A DNA stretch of 64,000 nt, taken from JAFAGO01 sp031987605. GTDB taxonomy: Bacteria; Bacteroidota; Bacteroidia; Flavobacteriales; Weeksellaceae. Shown here in pieces: positions 16,458 through 24,521 of the stretch (positions are counted from its first letter, which is position 1; the number at the start of each line of letters is the position of its first letter). The notes under the pieces were generated by a model. That model did not search any database. It was given only the letters and a program-made list of their open reading frames with translations, and had not been told where the DNA came from. The position numbers were made by a program, and so were the translations under genes. The stretch is taken from the NCBI GenBank assembly GCA_031987605.1, contig DALZZF010000007.1:103791-167790 (forward strand), read 5' to 3'.

Positions 16458-17300
16458 TTATTTGTTGGGATAATGAATCTGTAGGTTTAAATCCAGTGGA
16501 TTATTGTTGGCTTTCAATCTTTTGCGTTGCTGTTCAATGACTTCACGGGTGTTTTTGTTGGTTACTTTTGTACCATCGGAAAGCATTGCCCAATTATCAT
16601 CGGTTAATACAATTTCGCTGTTCTTCAAAAAACTCAGCGGATCATCATACCACATCATTTTTGTCTTCTTGTATTTTTCCAAAGTAACCGGGACGCTGGC
16701 TTGTTTAATAAATAGCAATGGTTCTGGAATTCTTGTATTTTTTAATTCTTCTGATTTTATCAGTTTGAAATGAAAATTATCACGGTCATCTTTTATTTCA
16801 AAAATAATTCCGGGTAAGCCATGAAATTTTTCCGGTCCTGAACTGAACGGAATTTCTGGAGCAAACCATGCTTCCCAGCTTCTTTTCCCCCAATTAGAAC
16901 GGGCTTTCTGAAGACGGATTCCATCTACTGTTTTGGTTTCAACTTCAAGTTTCCAGGACTGGGATTCGTCCGACGTTAAGTGCAGTGTGTTATATTCCAC
17001 CACTTCATAATAATCGTAGCGGTTGGAATCATTTTTATGATAAGTGACCGGAGACATATTCGGAATACCGGAAAACACATTCATATCCAAAACCGCTCCT
17101 GCCTGCATAATGGAATCCATAACATAATAATCACGGCTGTAATAATAAGTCTCGTCCGGCAAAACATCCAATAGAAAATATTCTTTGGTTTTGGTTTGAT
17201 TGGCAGAATCTTTTTTATAATCCACTTCATATACAAAACGATGCATCTGCGCATATACATAAGAATGGAAAATCAGGAAACATAAAAAGGGAAAACGCAT
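16458..17300 (-). CDS. GLPGLI family exported protein (GLPGII variant)
   Basis: A 280-residue paralogue of the following gene, sharing the order signal peptide (MRFPFLCFLIFHSYVYAQ), HRFVYEVDYKKDS, WGKRSWEAWFAPEIPFSSGP, then KFHGLPGIIFEIKDDRDNF. The motif reads GLPGII rather than GLPGLI. The ATG at 17300 is chosen over a TTG three codons upstream because it starts the signal peptide directly. The two genes probably form a small operon. Function unknown. Confidence 0.88.
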   Translation of the reverse strand: MRFPFLCFLIFHSYVYAQMHRFVYEVDYKKDSANQTKTKEYFLLDVLPDETYYYSRDYYVMDSIMQAGAVLDMNVFSGIPNMSPVTYHKNDSNRYDYYEVVEYNTLHLTSDESQSWKLEVETKTVDGIRLQKARSNWGKRSWEAWFAPEIPFSSGPEKFHGLPGIIFEIKDDRDNFHFKLIKSEELKNTRIPEPLLFIKQASVPVTLEKYKKTKMMWYDDPLSFLKNSEIVLTDDNWAMLSDGTKVTNKNTREVIEQQRKRLKANNNPLDLNLQIHYPNK

Positions 17301-17483
17301 TGCAGTCAATTTGAAAATAAAGATATAAAAAAATCAATGTATTGAGGCTATTACTTAACTTCATCATTCAATTTATCTATTCTATTGTAATTCAATACGA
17401 TAAAAAACACATTTCATGCTGTACAAATCTCTAAAAAAAGAATTTAGATTTCTGCGAATTGACAAACGTGGTGTTTAAAGGGT

Positions 17484-17505
17484 TTTCATATTTTGAGATA
17501 TGAAA
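17484..17505 (-). terminator. Weak hairpin after the PepSY gene
   Basis: TTTCATAT and ATATGAAA form an 8-bp stem 24 bases beyond the PepSY gene stop on the minus strand. No T-run follows on that strand, so it may only be a weak terminator or a 3'-end stabiliser. The rest of 17301-17528 has only a 20-codon ORF (17416-17478) with no support. Confidence 0.35.
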
Positions 17506-17528
17506 TTATCCTGTGAACCTCAATCCAT

Positions 17529-18722
17529 TTATTTCATTTTTGCAAACCGATGCCACCAGATTAAAAATCCGGTTATGGGCAGAAAGAAACCAATTAAACA
17601 GACAAGGAAATAAATAATAATGCTGGTAAGCCCCATAATTTCTCCGGTGTGTAAAGGCTTTGCCAGCGCGGTAAACTGTTTATTGAGTGGTAAGTCGGAA
17701 AAAATATTTTTGGATTTCAGGTTTCCGGACTTGTCGAATGTAATTTCATCAGGAAGCATCATTCCCAGAAAATTTTCGGTATTGGTTTTAATAACCACGA
17801 ACCTCGGATTTTCTTCATTGGGCAAAGTGATGCTGGTCACGGCATTGTACGGAAGCGCCTTGTGAGATAAACTGAAAATCCTATCTAAGTCGATAACGGT
17901 TTCCTGTGTTGCTTTTTTCTCATTTTGTTTTTGCATCATATCCGACATCAGATCATCGAACGCGTTGTCGGTTTCTGTATTGTCAATTGCGGTAGCTTCT
18001 GCAATGGAACTTCCACCCAAAGAAACAATCAGGGCATTTTTCACCCAAGGATACGTAACGTACAAACCGGTAACTGCAATGAAAAACAGCAATAAAAAGG
18101 TGTAAAATCCCAAAACATTATGCAAATCGTAATTGAGCCGTGCAAATTTTGCTTTTAATTTTAAGGTTAACGCCTGTTTCAGGTATTTGATTTTTTTGGG
18201 AAGCCAAAGAATGAATCCTGTAAACAGCAGAAAACAGAACATCAAAACCGAAGCGCCCACAATTTGTCGCCCGACATTGCCTAACATTAAATTACGGTGC
18301 AGATCGAGAACAATCTCGAAAAAACGGTTGGCTCCGGTATTCGGAATGCCTAAATCTTTCTTGGTATATTGATCGTAATATAATGTTTTATCAATATTAT
18401 TTTCCCTGAAAGAAATTACAAAACTCCGCTGCGGATTTTTGGGCACCACCACCGAAGTCATCTGTTTCCCTTCCTGATTCAATTGATTTTGAATTTCTGA
18501 AAGCGATGTCGGTTTGCCTTTCACTTGATTTACATACGCAATTTTTCGGTTGGCAAAATCGGTGACCTGATTTTTGAAGGCATACAAACAACCGGTCATA
18601 CACATCATCATTACCATCACCGCAGAAATTAATCCCAGCCATAGATGAAGCAGATAGGAAATATATTTCACACGCGATTCTGTCTTTCGTCTTTTCCGGT
18701 AAAGGCTTTTCAGGAATTTCAT
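17529..18722 (-). CDS. PepSY-associated transmembrane protein, probable iron-siderophore reductase type
   Basis: A 397-residue inner-membrane protein. A basic N-terminus (MKFLKSLYRKRRKTESRVKY) leads into TM1 (about 27-50, with SAVMVMMMCMTGCLYAF). A periplasmic PepSY-like region follows, then TM segments near 155-175 and 200-225, another periplasmic domain, and a final TM near 365-390 (GLTSIIIYFLVCLIGFFLPI). His residues in the TM segments (HLWLGL, LDLHRN, NYDLHNVLG, KPLHTGEIMG) match the heme/iron-type PepSY_TM family. Members are often next to TonB siderophore receptors, as here, and are thought to reduce or release iron. It is the last gene of the receptor-lipoprotein-PepSY unit. Confidence 0.88.
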   Translation of the reverse strand: MKFLKSLYRKRRKTESRVKYISYLLHLWLGLISAVMVMMMCMTGCLYAFKNQVTDFANRKIAYVNQVKGKPTSLSEIQNQLNQEGKQMTSVVVPKNPQRSFVISFRENNIDKTLYYDQYTKKDLGIPNTGANRFFEIVLDLHRNLMLGNVGRQIVGASVLMFCFLLFTGFILWLPKKIKYLKQALTLKLKAKFARLNYDLHNVLGFYTFLLLFFIAVTGLYVTYPWVKNALIVSLGGSSIAEATAIDNTETDNAFDDLMSDMMQKQNEKKATQETVIDLDRIFSLSHKALPYNAVTSITLPNEENPRFVVIKTNTENFLGMMLPDEITFDKSGNLKSKNIFSDLPLNKQFTALAKPLHTGEIMGLTSIIIYFLVCLIGFFLPITGFLIWWHRFAKMK

Positions 18723-18802
18723 ATTGATAAAAATAACAAAAACATTAAGAACTTTTTGCCTTAATGTTTCTGTTAATTAAATATAAAAAAATGATATGAA
18801 TA

Positions 18803-19423
18803 CTATTTTCTTGCGGTGAATTTCACATCTTTCACCACATTTTCAAAAGCGGTATAATGTTCCGGAGACAATGCTTTTTTGATGGCTGCTTTTCTTTGCG
18901 CATCAAATTTTTCCCAGTATTGTTTTGCCAGATCATTGTTTCCGTGATAGACATCGTGCGCATCATTGAATGCTTTTTCAAAGGCATCATTGGCGGCATT
19001 TACGACGGCAAATTCTTCATCGGTTAACTGCGCTTCTGTTTTAATTTTTTCCAGAAGGGCATTGTTGTATCTCGGTCTTTTTCTGGCGTGTTCATCCACA
19101 AATTTGTTGAATTTTACCATTTGATCGGCATCCAGAACGCTTGACATTTCTTTTGCCTGCTCATCTCTCAATGCTTCATTTTTAATTCCAAGTGCCACAC
19201 GATCCATTTCTCCGCCCTGTGCTTTGGCTGCTTCAAAGTTTTGTTCCGATTGTTTCTGAAATTTTGTGGTGATTTCATCAAACTTTTTTTCCTGATCCGC
19301 AGTTAGTTTTACCTCTGACTTGAATTTTGAGAAATCGATTCCTCTTCTTTTATTGTCTCCCGAACAGGAAATCACAAGCAGCGCCAATGCAAGGGATACC
19401 ATGATTTTTTTTAAATGTTTCAT
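18803..19423 (-). CDS. Lipoprotein with duplicated helical repeat
   Basis: A 206-residue SPII lipoprotein (MKHLKKIMVSLALALLVISC, Cys20). The mature part looks all-helical and duplicated. Half one runs from LTADQEKKFDEITTKFQ to LDADQMVKFNKFVDEH, and half two from LTDEEFAVVNAANDAFEKAF to LSPEHYTAFENVVKDVKF. Each starts LT-x-(D/E)-(Q/E) and ends L-(D/S)-(A/P)-(D/E)-x-x-x-F. This resembles the LTxxQ pattern of Spy/CpxP-like periplasmic proteins, but I do not assign it to that family. It lies between a siderophore receptor and a PepSY protein, 20 and 80 bases away, so a role in iron uptake or metal sensing in the periplasm is plausible. Confidence 0.85.
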   Translation of the reverse strand: MKHLKKIMVSLALALLVISCSGDNKRRGIDFSKFKSEVKLTADQEKKFDEITTKFQKQSEQNFEAAKAQGGEMDRVALGIKNEALRDEQAKEMSSVLDADQMVKFNKFVDEHARKRPRYNNALLEKIKTEAQLTDEEFAVVNAANDAFEKAFNDAHDVYHGNNDLAKQYWEKFDAQRKAAIKKALSPEHYTAFENVVKDVKFTARK

Positions 19424-19443
19424 TTTTTTGTTTTTTTTTAATA

Positions 19444-21624
19444 TTAGAATTTGTAATTGATTTGTGCGGCAAAGTTTCTTGGTTGAATCTGGTCGATATA
19501 CCCACCTCTGAAATAAGAGCTGTACCCTACGGCATCAAAAATATTATTGAAGAATACTCTTAATCCCAATCCGTTATTGAACTGGTAGCCCACCTGTGCA
19601 TCAACAGTGGTATATTCCGGCATATCGAAAGGTTTTAAACCTGGTGTTACCGAATTTACGTGACTTGTAATAATGGTTTTTTGTGTAAATTCATCAACCG
19701 GTCTTTTTCCTACATAATAAACTCCTGCTCCCAAATCCAATCCTCTAAGAAAACCTTCATTGAATCGGTAATTTAACCATCCGTTTGCAGTATGTTTTGG
19801 AGCATTCATCGGTGCTGAACCCTCTACATAAGCTGGACTGTCGTGGTATTGTGCATCCAGATATGCCCATCCTGTCATAATTTGCAAGTTAGTTAAAATT
19901 CTTCCGATTAATTCTACTTCTATCCCTTTTCTTCTTAAATTTCCGGCAAGACCGTACACGCCGGTTGCATTTCCATCTTCGTTCAAAATACTATAGGAAA
20001 GATTATCGGTTTTGATATCAAATAAAGTCAGATTAAATCTCAATTTCTGATCCAGCCAATCGGATTTAATTCCGACTTCCCATTGATTCGTATCAGAAGG
20101 TCCAACTGTACCGCCGTCTGCCAAAGGATTATTTGCGGTTCTTAGAGAAGTTGTACTTGTAAAAGATCCGAAAATATTTACATTCTCAATTGGTGAAATC
20201 ATTAATCCCAAACTTGGATTCCATGCTTTGTTTTCTTTTCCTTCTTCTGCTCCATTCAAATGACTGTACCGAATTCCCAAATGTGCTTTAATATATTTGT
20301 TGAACGTGATTACATCCTGCGCCATTAAACCGAAAGTTGGAGTGACGGTATTTGCCGGACTTCCTGACGAAACAGTGAAATTAATGCCGTCTATTGTGGA
20401 AGGTAGAATGTTATTAATGTCTTGAAGTACATTTATTTCGTCTACCGCTTTTGCACCATATGCAGTGGTGGTTACATTGGATTCTTTCCAGTCAAAACCA
20501 ACCTGGAAAGTATGTTTCATAAATCCCGTATTTACATCCGCCCCAATAAAATCGAACTGGAAAACTTTGTTCAGATCTTCTCTGTCGGATTTTGCGAGAC
20601 TTCTTTTTCTGAATTCATTTGGATTATTTGAATTAATAGGGGATAAAGATGCTCCAATTGTTTCACTGCTGTATGAAGAAGAAATAAATGCCGCTCTTAA
20701 TTTTAACTTATCGGTAAGTTTTCTGGTTGCGCTTGTTGCAAAGTTGAAGGATTCTGTTTCGGCATTATCGGTGGCAAAACCAAGGAATTTACCTTTCGGC
20801 ATTTCATACAATGCTTCCGTATCTCCTTTTGCCAGATTTACCGTTCCACGATCCGGGGTTGAATTATTATGCAGATAATCCATTTCTACCACGATTTCTG
20901 TTTTATCATCCGGACGAAATGCAACGGAAGGGTTTACATAAATTCGATCAGTTTTCACGTATTTTCTAAAAGAATTATTGTCCTGATATGCAAGATTTAA
21001 ACGAACCGCAACTTTGCCCTTACTATCCAAAACTCTTTGAAAATCTAAAGTCGGACGATAGAAATCCCAACTTCCGTACCGGAAACCCACATTGGTCTGG
21101 TTGATAAATTTAGGTGTTTTGGTCACCACATTGATGACTCCTCCTGCTGCTCCCAAACCATCACCAATTCCCTGCGTTACTGCTGCGGAACCTTTAATGA
21201 CCTGAATACTTTCCACCCCTTGCATATCGGTAATCATACCCGCAGTACGGAAATCCGAATCCAGCATTACACCATTTTTCAGAACGGGAACTCCACGATA
21301 ACCACGGATGGACATACTTTCTCTGGTTCCGCCATAACTTCCAAACAGTGTAACTCCCGGAATATTTTTAGCCACATCTGTTACGGTTAATCCTCCTAAT
21401 TCTTCAATTACTTTATTGGAGACTACTGATATGCTCTGAATCTGGTCTCTTGGTTTTAATGGTAAACGGGTAATCACTTCCAAACCTTCTGGCTGCTTAT
21501 TTCGCTCACCGAAAAGTTCAACCTCATCAATCTGCCCTTCTTTTTTTATGGTATCATTTACTACTTGTTGTGCATTCATGCCAACTCCCAATACAACTAA
21601 AGAAATTGCTACAGTTTTTCTCAT
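19444..21624 (-). CDS. TonB-dependent siderophore receptor
   Basis: A 726-residue outer-membrane receptor from ATG 21624. An upstream in-frame extension of 43 codons exists but lacks signal-peptide logic; MRKTVAISLVVLGVGMNAQQ is a clear one. The plug domain (about 55-170) has RDQIQSISVVSNKVIEELGG, IPGVTLFGSYGGTRESMSIR and a TonB-plug GLGAAGGVINVVTKTPKF. The barrel runs to the C-terminal AAQINYKF with terminal Phe. Length and order fit the ferric siderophore receptor class (TIGR01783); the ligand cannot be told. It opens the minus-strand iron unit, with a TCTAAA-TAAT-TTTAGA palindrome 36 bases upstream. Confidence 0.93.
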   Translation of the reverse strand: MRKTVAISLVVLGVGMNAQQVVNDTIKKEGQIDEVELFGERNKQPEGLEVITRLPLKPRDQIQSISVVSNKVIEELGGLTVTDVAKNIPGVTLFGSYGGTRESMSIRGYRGVPVLKNGVMLDSDFRTAGMITDMQGVESIQVIKGSAAVTQGIGDGLGAAGGVINVVTKTPKFINQTNVGFRYGSWDFYRPTLDFQRVLDSKGKVAVRLNLAYQDNNSFRKYVKTDRIYVNPSVAFRPDDKTEIVVEMDYLHNNSTPDRGTVNLAKGDTEALYEMPKGKFLGFATDNAETESFNFATSATRKLTDKLKLRAAFISSSYSSETIGASLSPINSNNPNEFRKRSLAKSDREDLNKVFQFDFIGADVNTGFMKHTFQVGFDWKESNVTTTAYGAKAVDEINVLQDINNILPSTIDGINFTVSSGSPANTVTPTFGLMAQDVITFNKYIKAHLGIRYSHLNGAEEGKENKAWNPSLGLMISPIENVNIFGSFTSTTSLRTANNPLADGGTVGPSDTNQWEVGIKSDWLDQKLRFNLTLFDIKTDNLSYSILNEDGNATGVYGLAGNLRRKGIEVELIGRILTNLQIMTGWAYLDAQYHDSPAYVEGSAPMNAPKHTANGWLNYRFNEGFLRGLDLGAGVYYVGKRPVDEFTQKTIITSHVNSVTPGLKPFDMPEYTTVDAQVGYQFNNGLGLRVFFNNIFDAVGYSSYFRGGYIDQIQPRNFAAQINYKF

Positions 21625-21660
21625 AAAATAATTTTTTGCAAAAGTATTATTTTTATTAAT

Positions 21661-21676
21661 TCTAAATAATTTTAGA
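21661..21676. promoter_or_regulatory. Palindrome TCTAAA-taat-TTTAGA upstream of TonB receptor
   Basis: Perfect 6-bp inverted arms with a 4-base centre, 36 bases from the receptor ATG. The half-site (A)TTCTAAAT(AA) recurs at 21993-22003 before the divergent porin gene. From memory, Fur boxes in related Riemerella contain ATTTAGAAT/ATTCTAAAT halves; the match is partial and unverified. Confidence 0.5.
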
Positions 21677-21992
21677 GTTATGAGAAAAATCATATTCTCC
21701 AGGAAGATTAAAAATATAAAATACGTATTTCCATATAAAACACTGTATTTCAACGATTAACAATATAATAATTAATAATCATTTTAAATTAAAAATATAT
21801 AAAATAAAAAATAAATTTCACAAGTATAATTTAAAATAATTAAACTTTATTAAAACAATATTTAATATAACTAATGAATACATATAAAAAATACACAATA
21901 AATCAATAACGTAGATATTTTAAAATTTGAAAAAAATAAATGCAATTTCAAATAATACAGATATATTTTTTCTAAATTTACAATCTTAATTT

Positions 21993-22003
21993 ATTCTAAA
22001 TAA
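21993..22003. promoter_or_regulatory. ATTCTAAATAA half-site before porin gene
   Basis: An 11-base exact match to bases 21659-21669 in front of the TonB receptor, here only 5 bases before the porin ATG. A further TTCTAAATTTA lies at 21970-21980. Binding of an iron regulator here would block initiation of the porin-imelysin operon. Confidence 0.45.
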
Positions 22004-22008
22004 GAACA

Positions 22009-23349
22009 ATGAATTGTAAACTACCTTTTCTTTTTTCTTTGTGCGCTTGCTATTTCTCTGCACAAAACATTAACATCGACAGCTTGAAATCAGTAATAAA
22101 AGAGGAAATTAAGACTGAACTGAAAGAGCAGAACAAAACTCAAAATGCATCCCCACTTCTGCAGTGGTCGAAATTCAGCATTAAAGGCTATGGGGTAATC
22201 AACTACTATAATTACGGACGATATGACACCGATCTAGGTATACGAAACAAAATAGATGCTGAAAGACTGAACTTGTATCCTGAATATCATTTTAACGAAA
22301 AATTATCCCTTAAAACAGAATTTGAATTTGAACACGGTGGAACCGGAACTACAATGGAACTCGATACCCAGGAAGAATTCGGAGAATATGAAAAAGAAAT
22401 CGAAAAAGGTGGAGAAGTACGCCTGGAACAAGTTTATTTGGAATACCACTTTAAACCATACCTGAATTTTAAAGTCGGTAGGCTAAAAGTATTGTTCAAT
22501 CTTGCACAGAAATTAGACGATCCGGATGAGTATTTCACCACACACCGTCAGGAAATGGAAGATGTAATTCTGCCGTTGGGCTGGTATGAAAACGGAATCT
22601 CATTTTTTGGTTCCTTCTGGAAAAACAGATTATCATACAATATTGCCGTGGTAAACGGGCTGGAATCAAGCGCATTCAGTTCCGCCAATTGGGTAAAATG
22701 GGGCTATCAAACAAAATTTGAAATGGTAAATGCAGAAAATTTTGCACTTTTCGCAAATGTGGATTATCATTTCGGAAAAAACAAATACACCTATGCCGGA
22801 ATTTCATACTATACAGGAAATACTACCGACAACAGACCAAAGCCCGATCTTGCAGTTCCCGGAAATGTGGTGATTTACGGGGCGCACGTCTCTTATTTTG
22901 AACATCCTTTTCGATTTGCATCACAATTTATTTACGGAGACCTGCAGAATTCCGAGAGAATCTCAATACGCAACATCAATCAGCCTGCCGCTTTGGGAAC
23001 CAAGAAAACTCCCGTTGCCAAAAATGCTGTAGGATTTTCTGCAGAATTAGGATATGACATTATGCCACTTTTATTAGGCTCAACTCCCACGATGAAACTT
23101 TATCCTTTCGTAAGATATGATTATTACGATACTATGCATAAAACCGCAGGAAGTATTACTGAAAATAAAAGGTGGGAAAGAAGCACAATCACAGGAGGAT
23201 TCAACTGGTTTATCTTCCCAAAAGTGGTATGGAAAATCCAATATTCTACCAGAACGCTCGGATCCGACAACATAGATATTACCACCAATATTGTAGACGG
23301 AAAACAAATGGAAAATACTTTTTCCACAGGAATTGGTTTCAATTTTTAA
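22009..23349 (+). CDS. Porin, phosphate-selective porin O/P-like
   Basis: A 446-residue outer-membrane protein. A signal peptide (MNCKLPFLFSLCACYFSAQ) is followed by a short charged coiled-coil-like stretch (DSLKSVIKEEIKTELKEQNK, about 24-43) and a barrel. FSIKGYGVINYYNYGRYDTD and HFKPYLNFKVGRLKVLFNLA are typical of the OprO/OprP-like family (PF07396). The C-terminus NTFSTGIGFNF ends in Phe. It heads a four-gene unit with imelysin, di-heme oxidoreductase and a DoxX-like protein, so it may serve iron-linked uptake rather than phosphate. Confidence 0.82.
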   Translation: MNCKLPFLFSLCACYFSAQNINIDSLKSVIKEEIKTELKEQNKTQNASPLLQWSKFSIKGYGVINYYNYGRYDTDLGIRNKIDAERLNLYPEYHFNEKLSLKTEFEFEHGGTGTTMELDTQEEFGEYEKEIEKGGEVRLEQVYLEYHFKPYLNFKVGRLKVLFNLAQKLDDPDEYFTTHRQEMEDVILPLGWYENGISFFGSFWKNRLSYNIAVVNGLESSAFSSANWVKWGYQTKFEMVNAENFALFANVDYHFGKNKYTYAGISYYTGNTTDNRPKPDLAVPGNVVIYGAHVSYFEHPFRFASQFIYGDLQNSERISIRNINQPAALGTKKTPVAKNAVGFSAELGYDIMPLLLGSTPTMKLYPFVRYDYYDTMHKTAGSITENKRWERSTITGGFNWFIFPKVVWKIQYSTRTLGSDNIDITTNIVDGKQMENTFSTGIGFNF

Positions 23350-23385
23350 AACTTAATAAAAACAACTTTAATTAAAATAAACATT

Positions 23386-24462
23386 ATGAAAAAACTAAGA
23401 TTTTATGCCACCGGATTTGCAGCAATTGCAAGTATACTATTAACATCCTGTAATCGCGATGACACCCCGGTTGACGAAAACACGGAGGATTACACTACAA
23501 ATCTTACCAATATCACCAACAATGTGATTGTAGCCAATTACTCAACACTATCCCAAAAAGCGGCCGCTACAGCCACTGCAGCGAATGCTTTAACTATTGG
23601 TGATGATGCGAAACTGAATGCGGTAAAAGCGGCCTGGGTAGAAATGAGAATCTACTGGGAAAATTCTGAAACAAACTTATTTGGTCCTGCAGGTGATGAT
23701 TATCTGGGTGTTGACGGAAATATAGATTCCTGGCCGATAGATTTGCAATTTGTTCAGGATGTACTGGACGGAACCACCCCGATTACCGCCAGTTATGTTT
23801 CGTCTTTGGATTCCAATGCCAAAGGATTCCATGCTTTGGAATATCTTCTTTGGGGAATCGACGGACAAAAGACCGCTTCTCAACTTACCGCCAGAGAAAT
23901 AGAATATGTTAAAGCCACTGCTCAATACATCGCAAACCAAACTTCCGGACTTTACGATGCATGGAGACCGGGTGGTAGTAATTTTGCCAAAAACTTCACC
24001 AATGCTTCTTCCGGAATTTACCAATCACAAATCAATGCTTTGGAACAACTTGTAGACGGAATGATTGATATTGCCAATGAAGTAGGTGCCGGAAAAATAG
24101 AAGATCCATTGAACGGAAACAACGGTAGTTTTTCTCTGGAGGATGAAGAATCAAGATTTAGCAACAATTCCAAAGCGGATTTTGCCGATAATATCAGAGG
24201 AATTTTGTACCTCTATACCGGCAATTACAATAATCAAACCGGACTGGGAATTTCAGAAATTGTGGAGGCAAAAAACCCGACTCTTAATACCAAAGTAGTG
24301 AATGCAATCAGTGATGCAGTCAATGGTATAGAAAGTATTCCGGGAACATTCACACAGGCAATCCAAACAAACAGACCTGCAGTTGTTTCTGCACAAAATA
24401 AAGTAATTACTCTTCGGACGATTTTAGAATCAGAACTTAAGCCTTTCGTTCAAAGTCTTTAA
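23386..24462 (+). CDS. Imelysin family iron-uptake lipoprotein
   Basis: A 358-residue SPII lipoprotein (MKKLRFYATGFAAIASILLTSC, Cys22). The imelysin signature GxHxxE is present as GFHALE at residues 147-152 (His149, Glu152), followed by YLLWGIDG. The fold is expected to be two four-helix bundles, as in EfeO/IrpA-type proteins. Imelysin proteins bind or help import iron in the periplasm. It lies 36 bases after the porin gene and 59 before a di-heme oxidoreductase; that intergenic stretch contains a terminator-like hairpin, so the two may be made in unequal amounts. Confidence 0.92.
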   Translation: MKKLRFYATGFAAIASILLTSCNRDDTPVDENTEDYTTNLTNITNNVIVANYSTLSQKAAATATAANALTIGDDAKLNAVKAAWVEMRIYWENSETNLFGPAGDDYLGVDGNIDSWPIDLQFVQDVLDGTTPITASYVSSLDSNAKGFHALEYLLWGIDGQKTASQLTAREIEYVKATAQYIANQTSGLYDAWRPGGSNFAKNFTNASSGIYQSQINALEQLVDGMIDIANEVGAGKIEDPLNGNNGSFSLEDEESRFSNNSKADFADNIRGILYLYTGNYNNQTGLGISEIVEAKNPTLNTKVVNAISDAVNGIESIPGTFTQAIQTNRPAVVSAQNKVITLRTILESELKPFVQSL

Positions 24463-24475
24463 TATAAAGCAATGT

Positions 24476-24508
24476 CGGGCTGTTAGATAAAAGAAAACTA
24501 ATAGTCCG
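24476..24508 (+). terminator. Attenuator-like hairpin between imelysin and oxidoreductase genes
   Basis: An 11-bp stem (CGGGCTGTTAG with CTAATAGTCCG, two G-U pairs in RNA) with an 11-nt A-rich loop, followed by GCA and six T (24511-24516). It has the form of an intrinsic terminator and stands 13 bases before the next ATG. It could reduce read-through to the oxidoreductase gene. Confidence 0.6.
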
Positions 24509-24521
24509 CATTTTTTAACCA

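Larger units (their letters stand above)
21625..22008. other. Very AT-rich divergent control region of the iron island
   Basis: These 384 bases separate the TonB receptor from the porin-imelysin unit. The sequence is extremely A/T-rich and has no ORF. It has TTCTAAAT at three places, near both starts (21660-21667, 21970-21977, 21994-22001), which suggests a shared operator. No exact TAnnTTTG box was found. Confidence 0.6.

Noticed and set aside
17416..17478. 20-codon ORF in the gap after the PepSY gene
   Set aside because: Too short, no homology I recognise and no promoter; may be a gene remnant but cannot be supported.
21625..21753. Longer N-terminus for the TonB receptor
   Set aside because: The 43 extra codons would bury the signal peptide and lie in the AT-rich control region.
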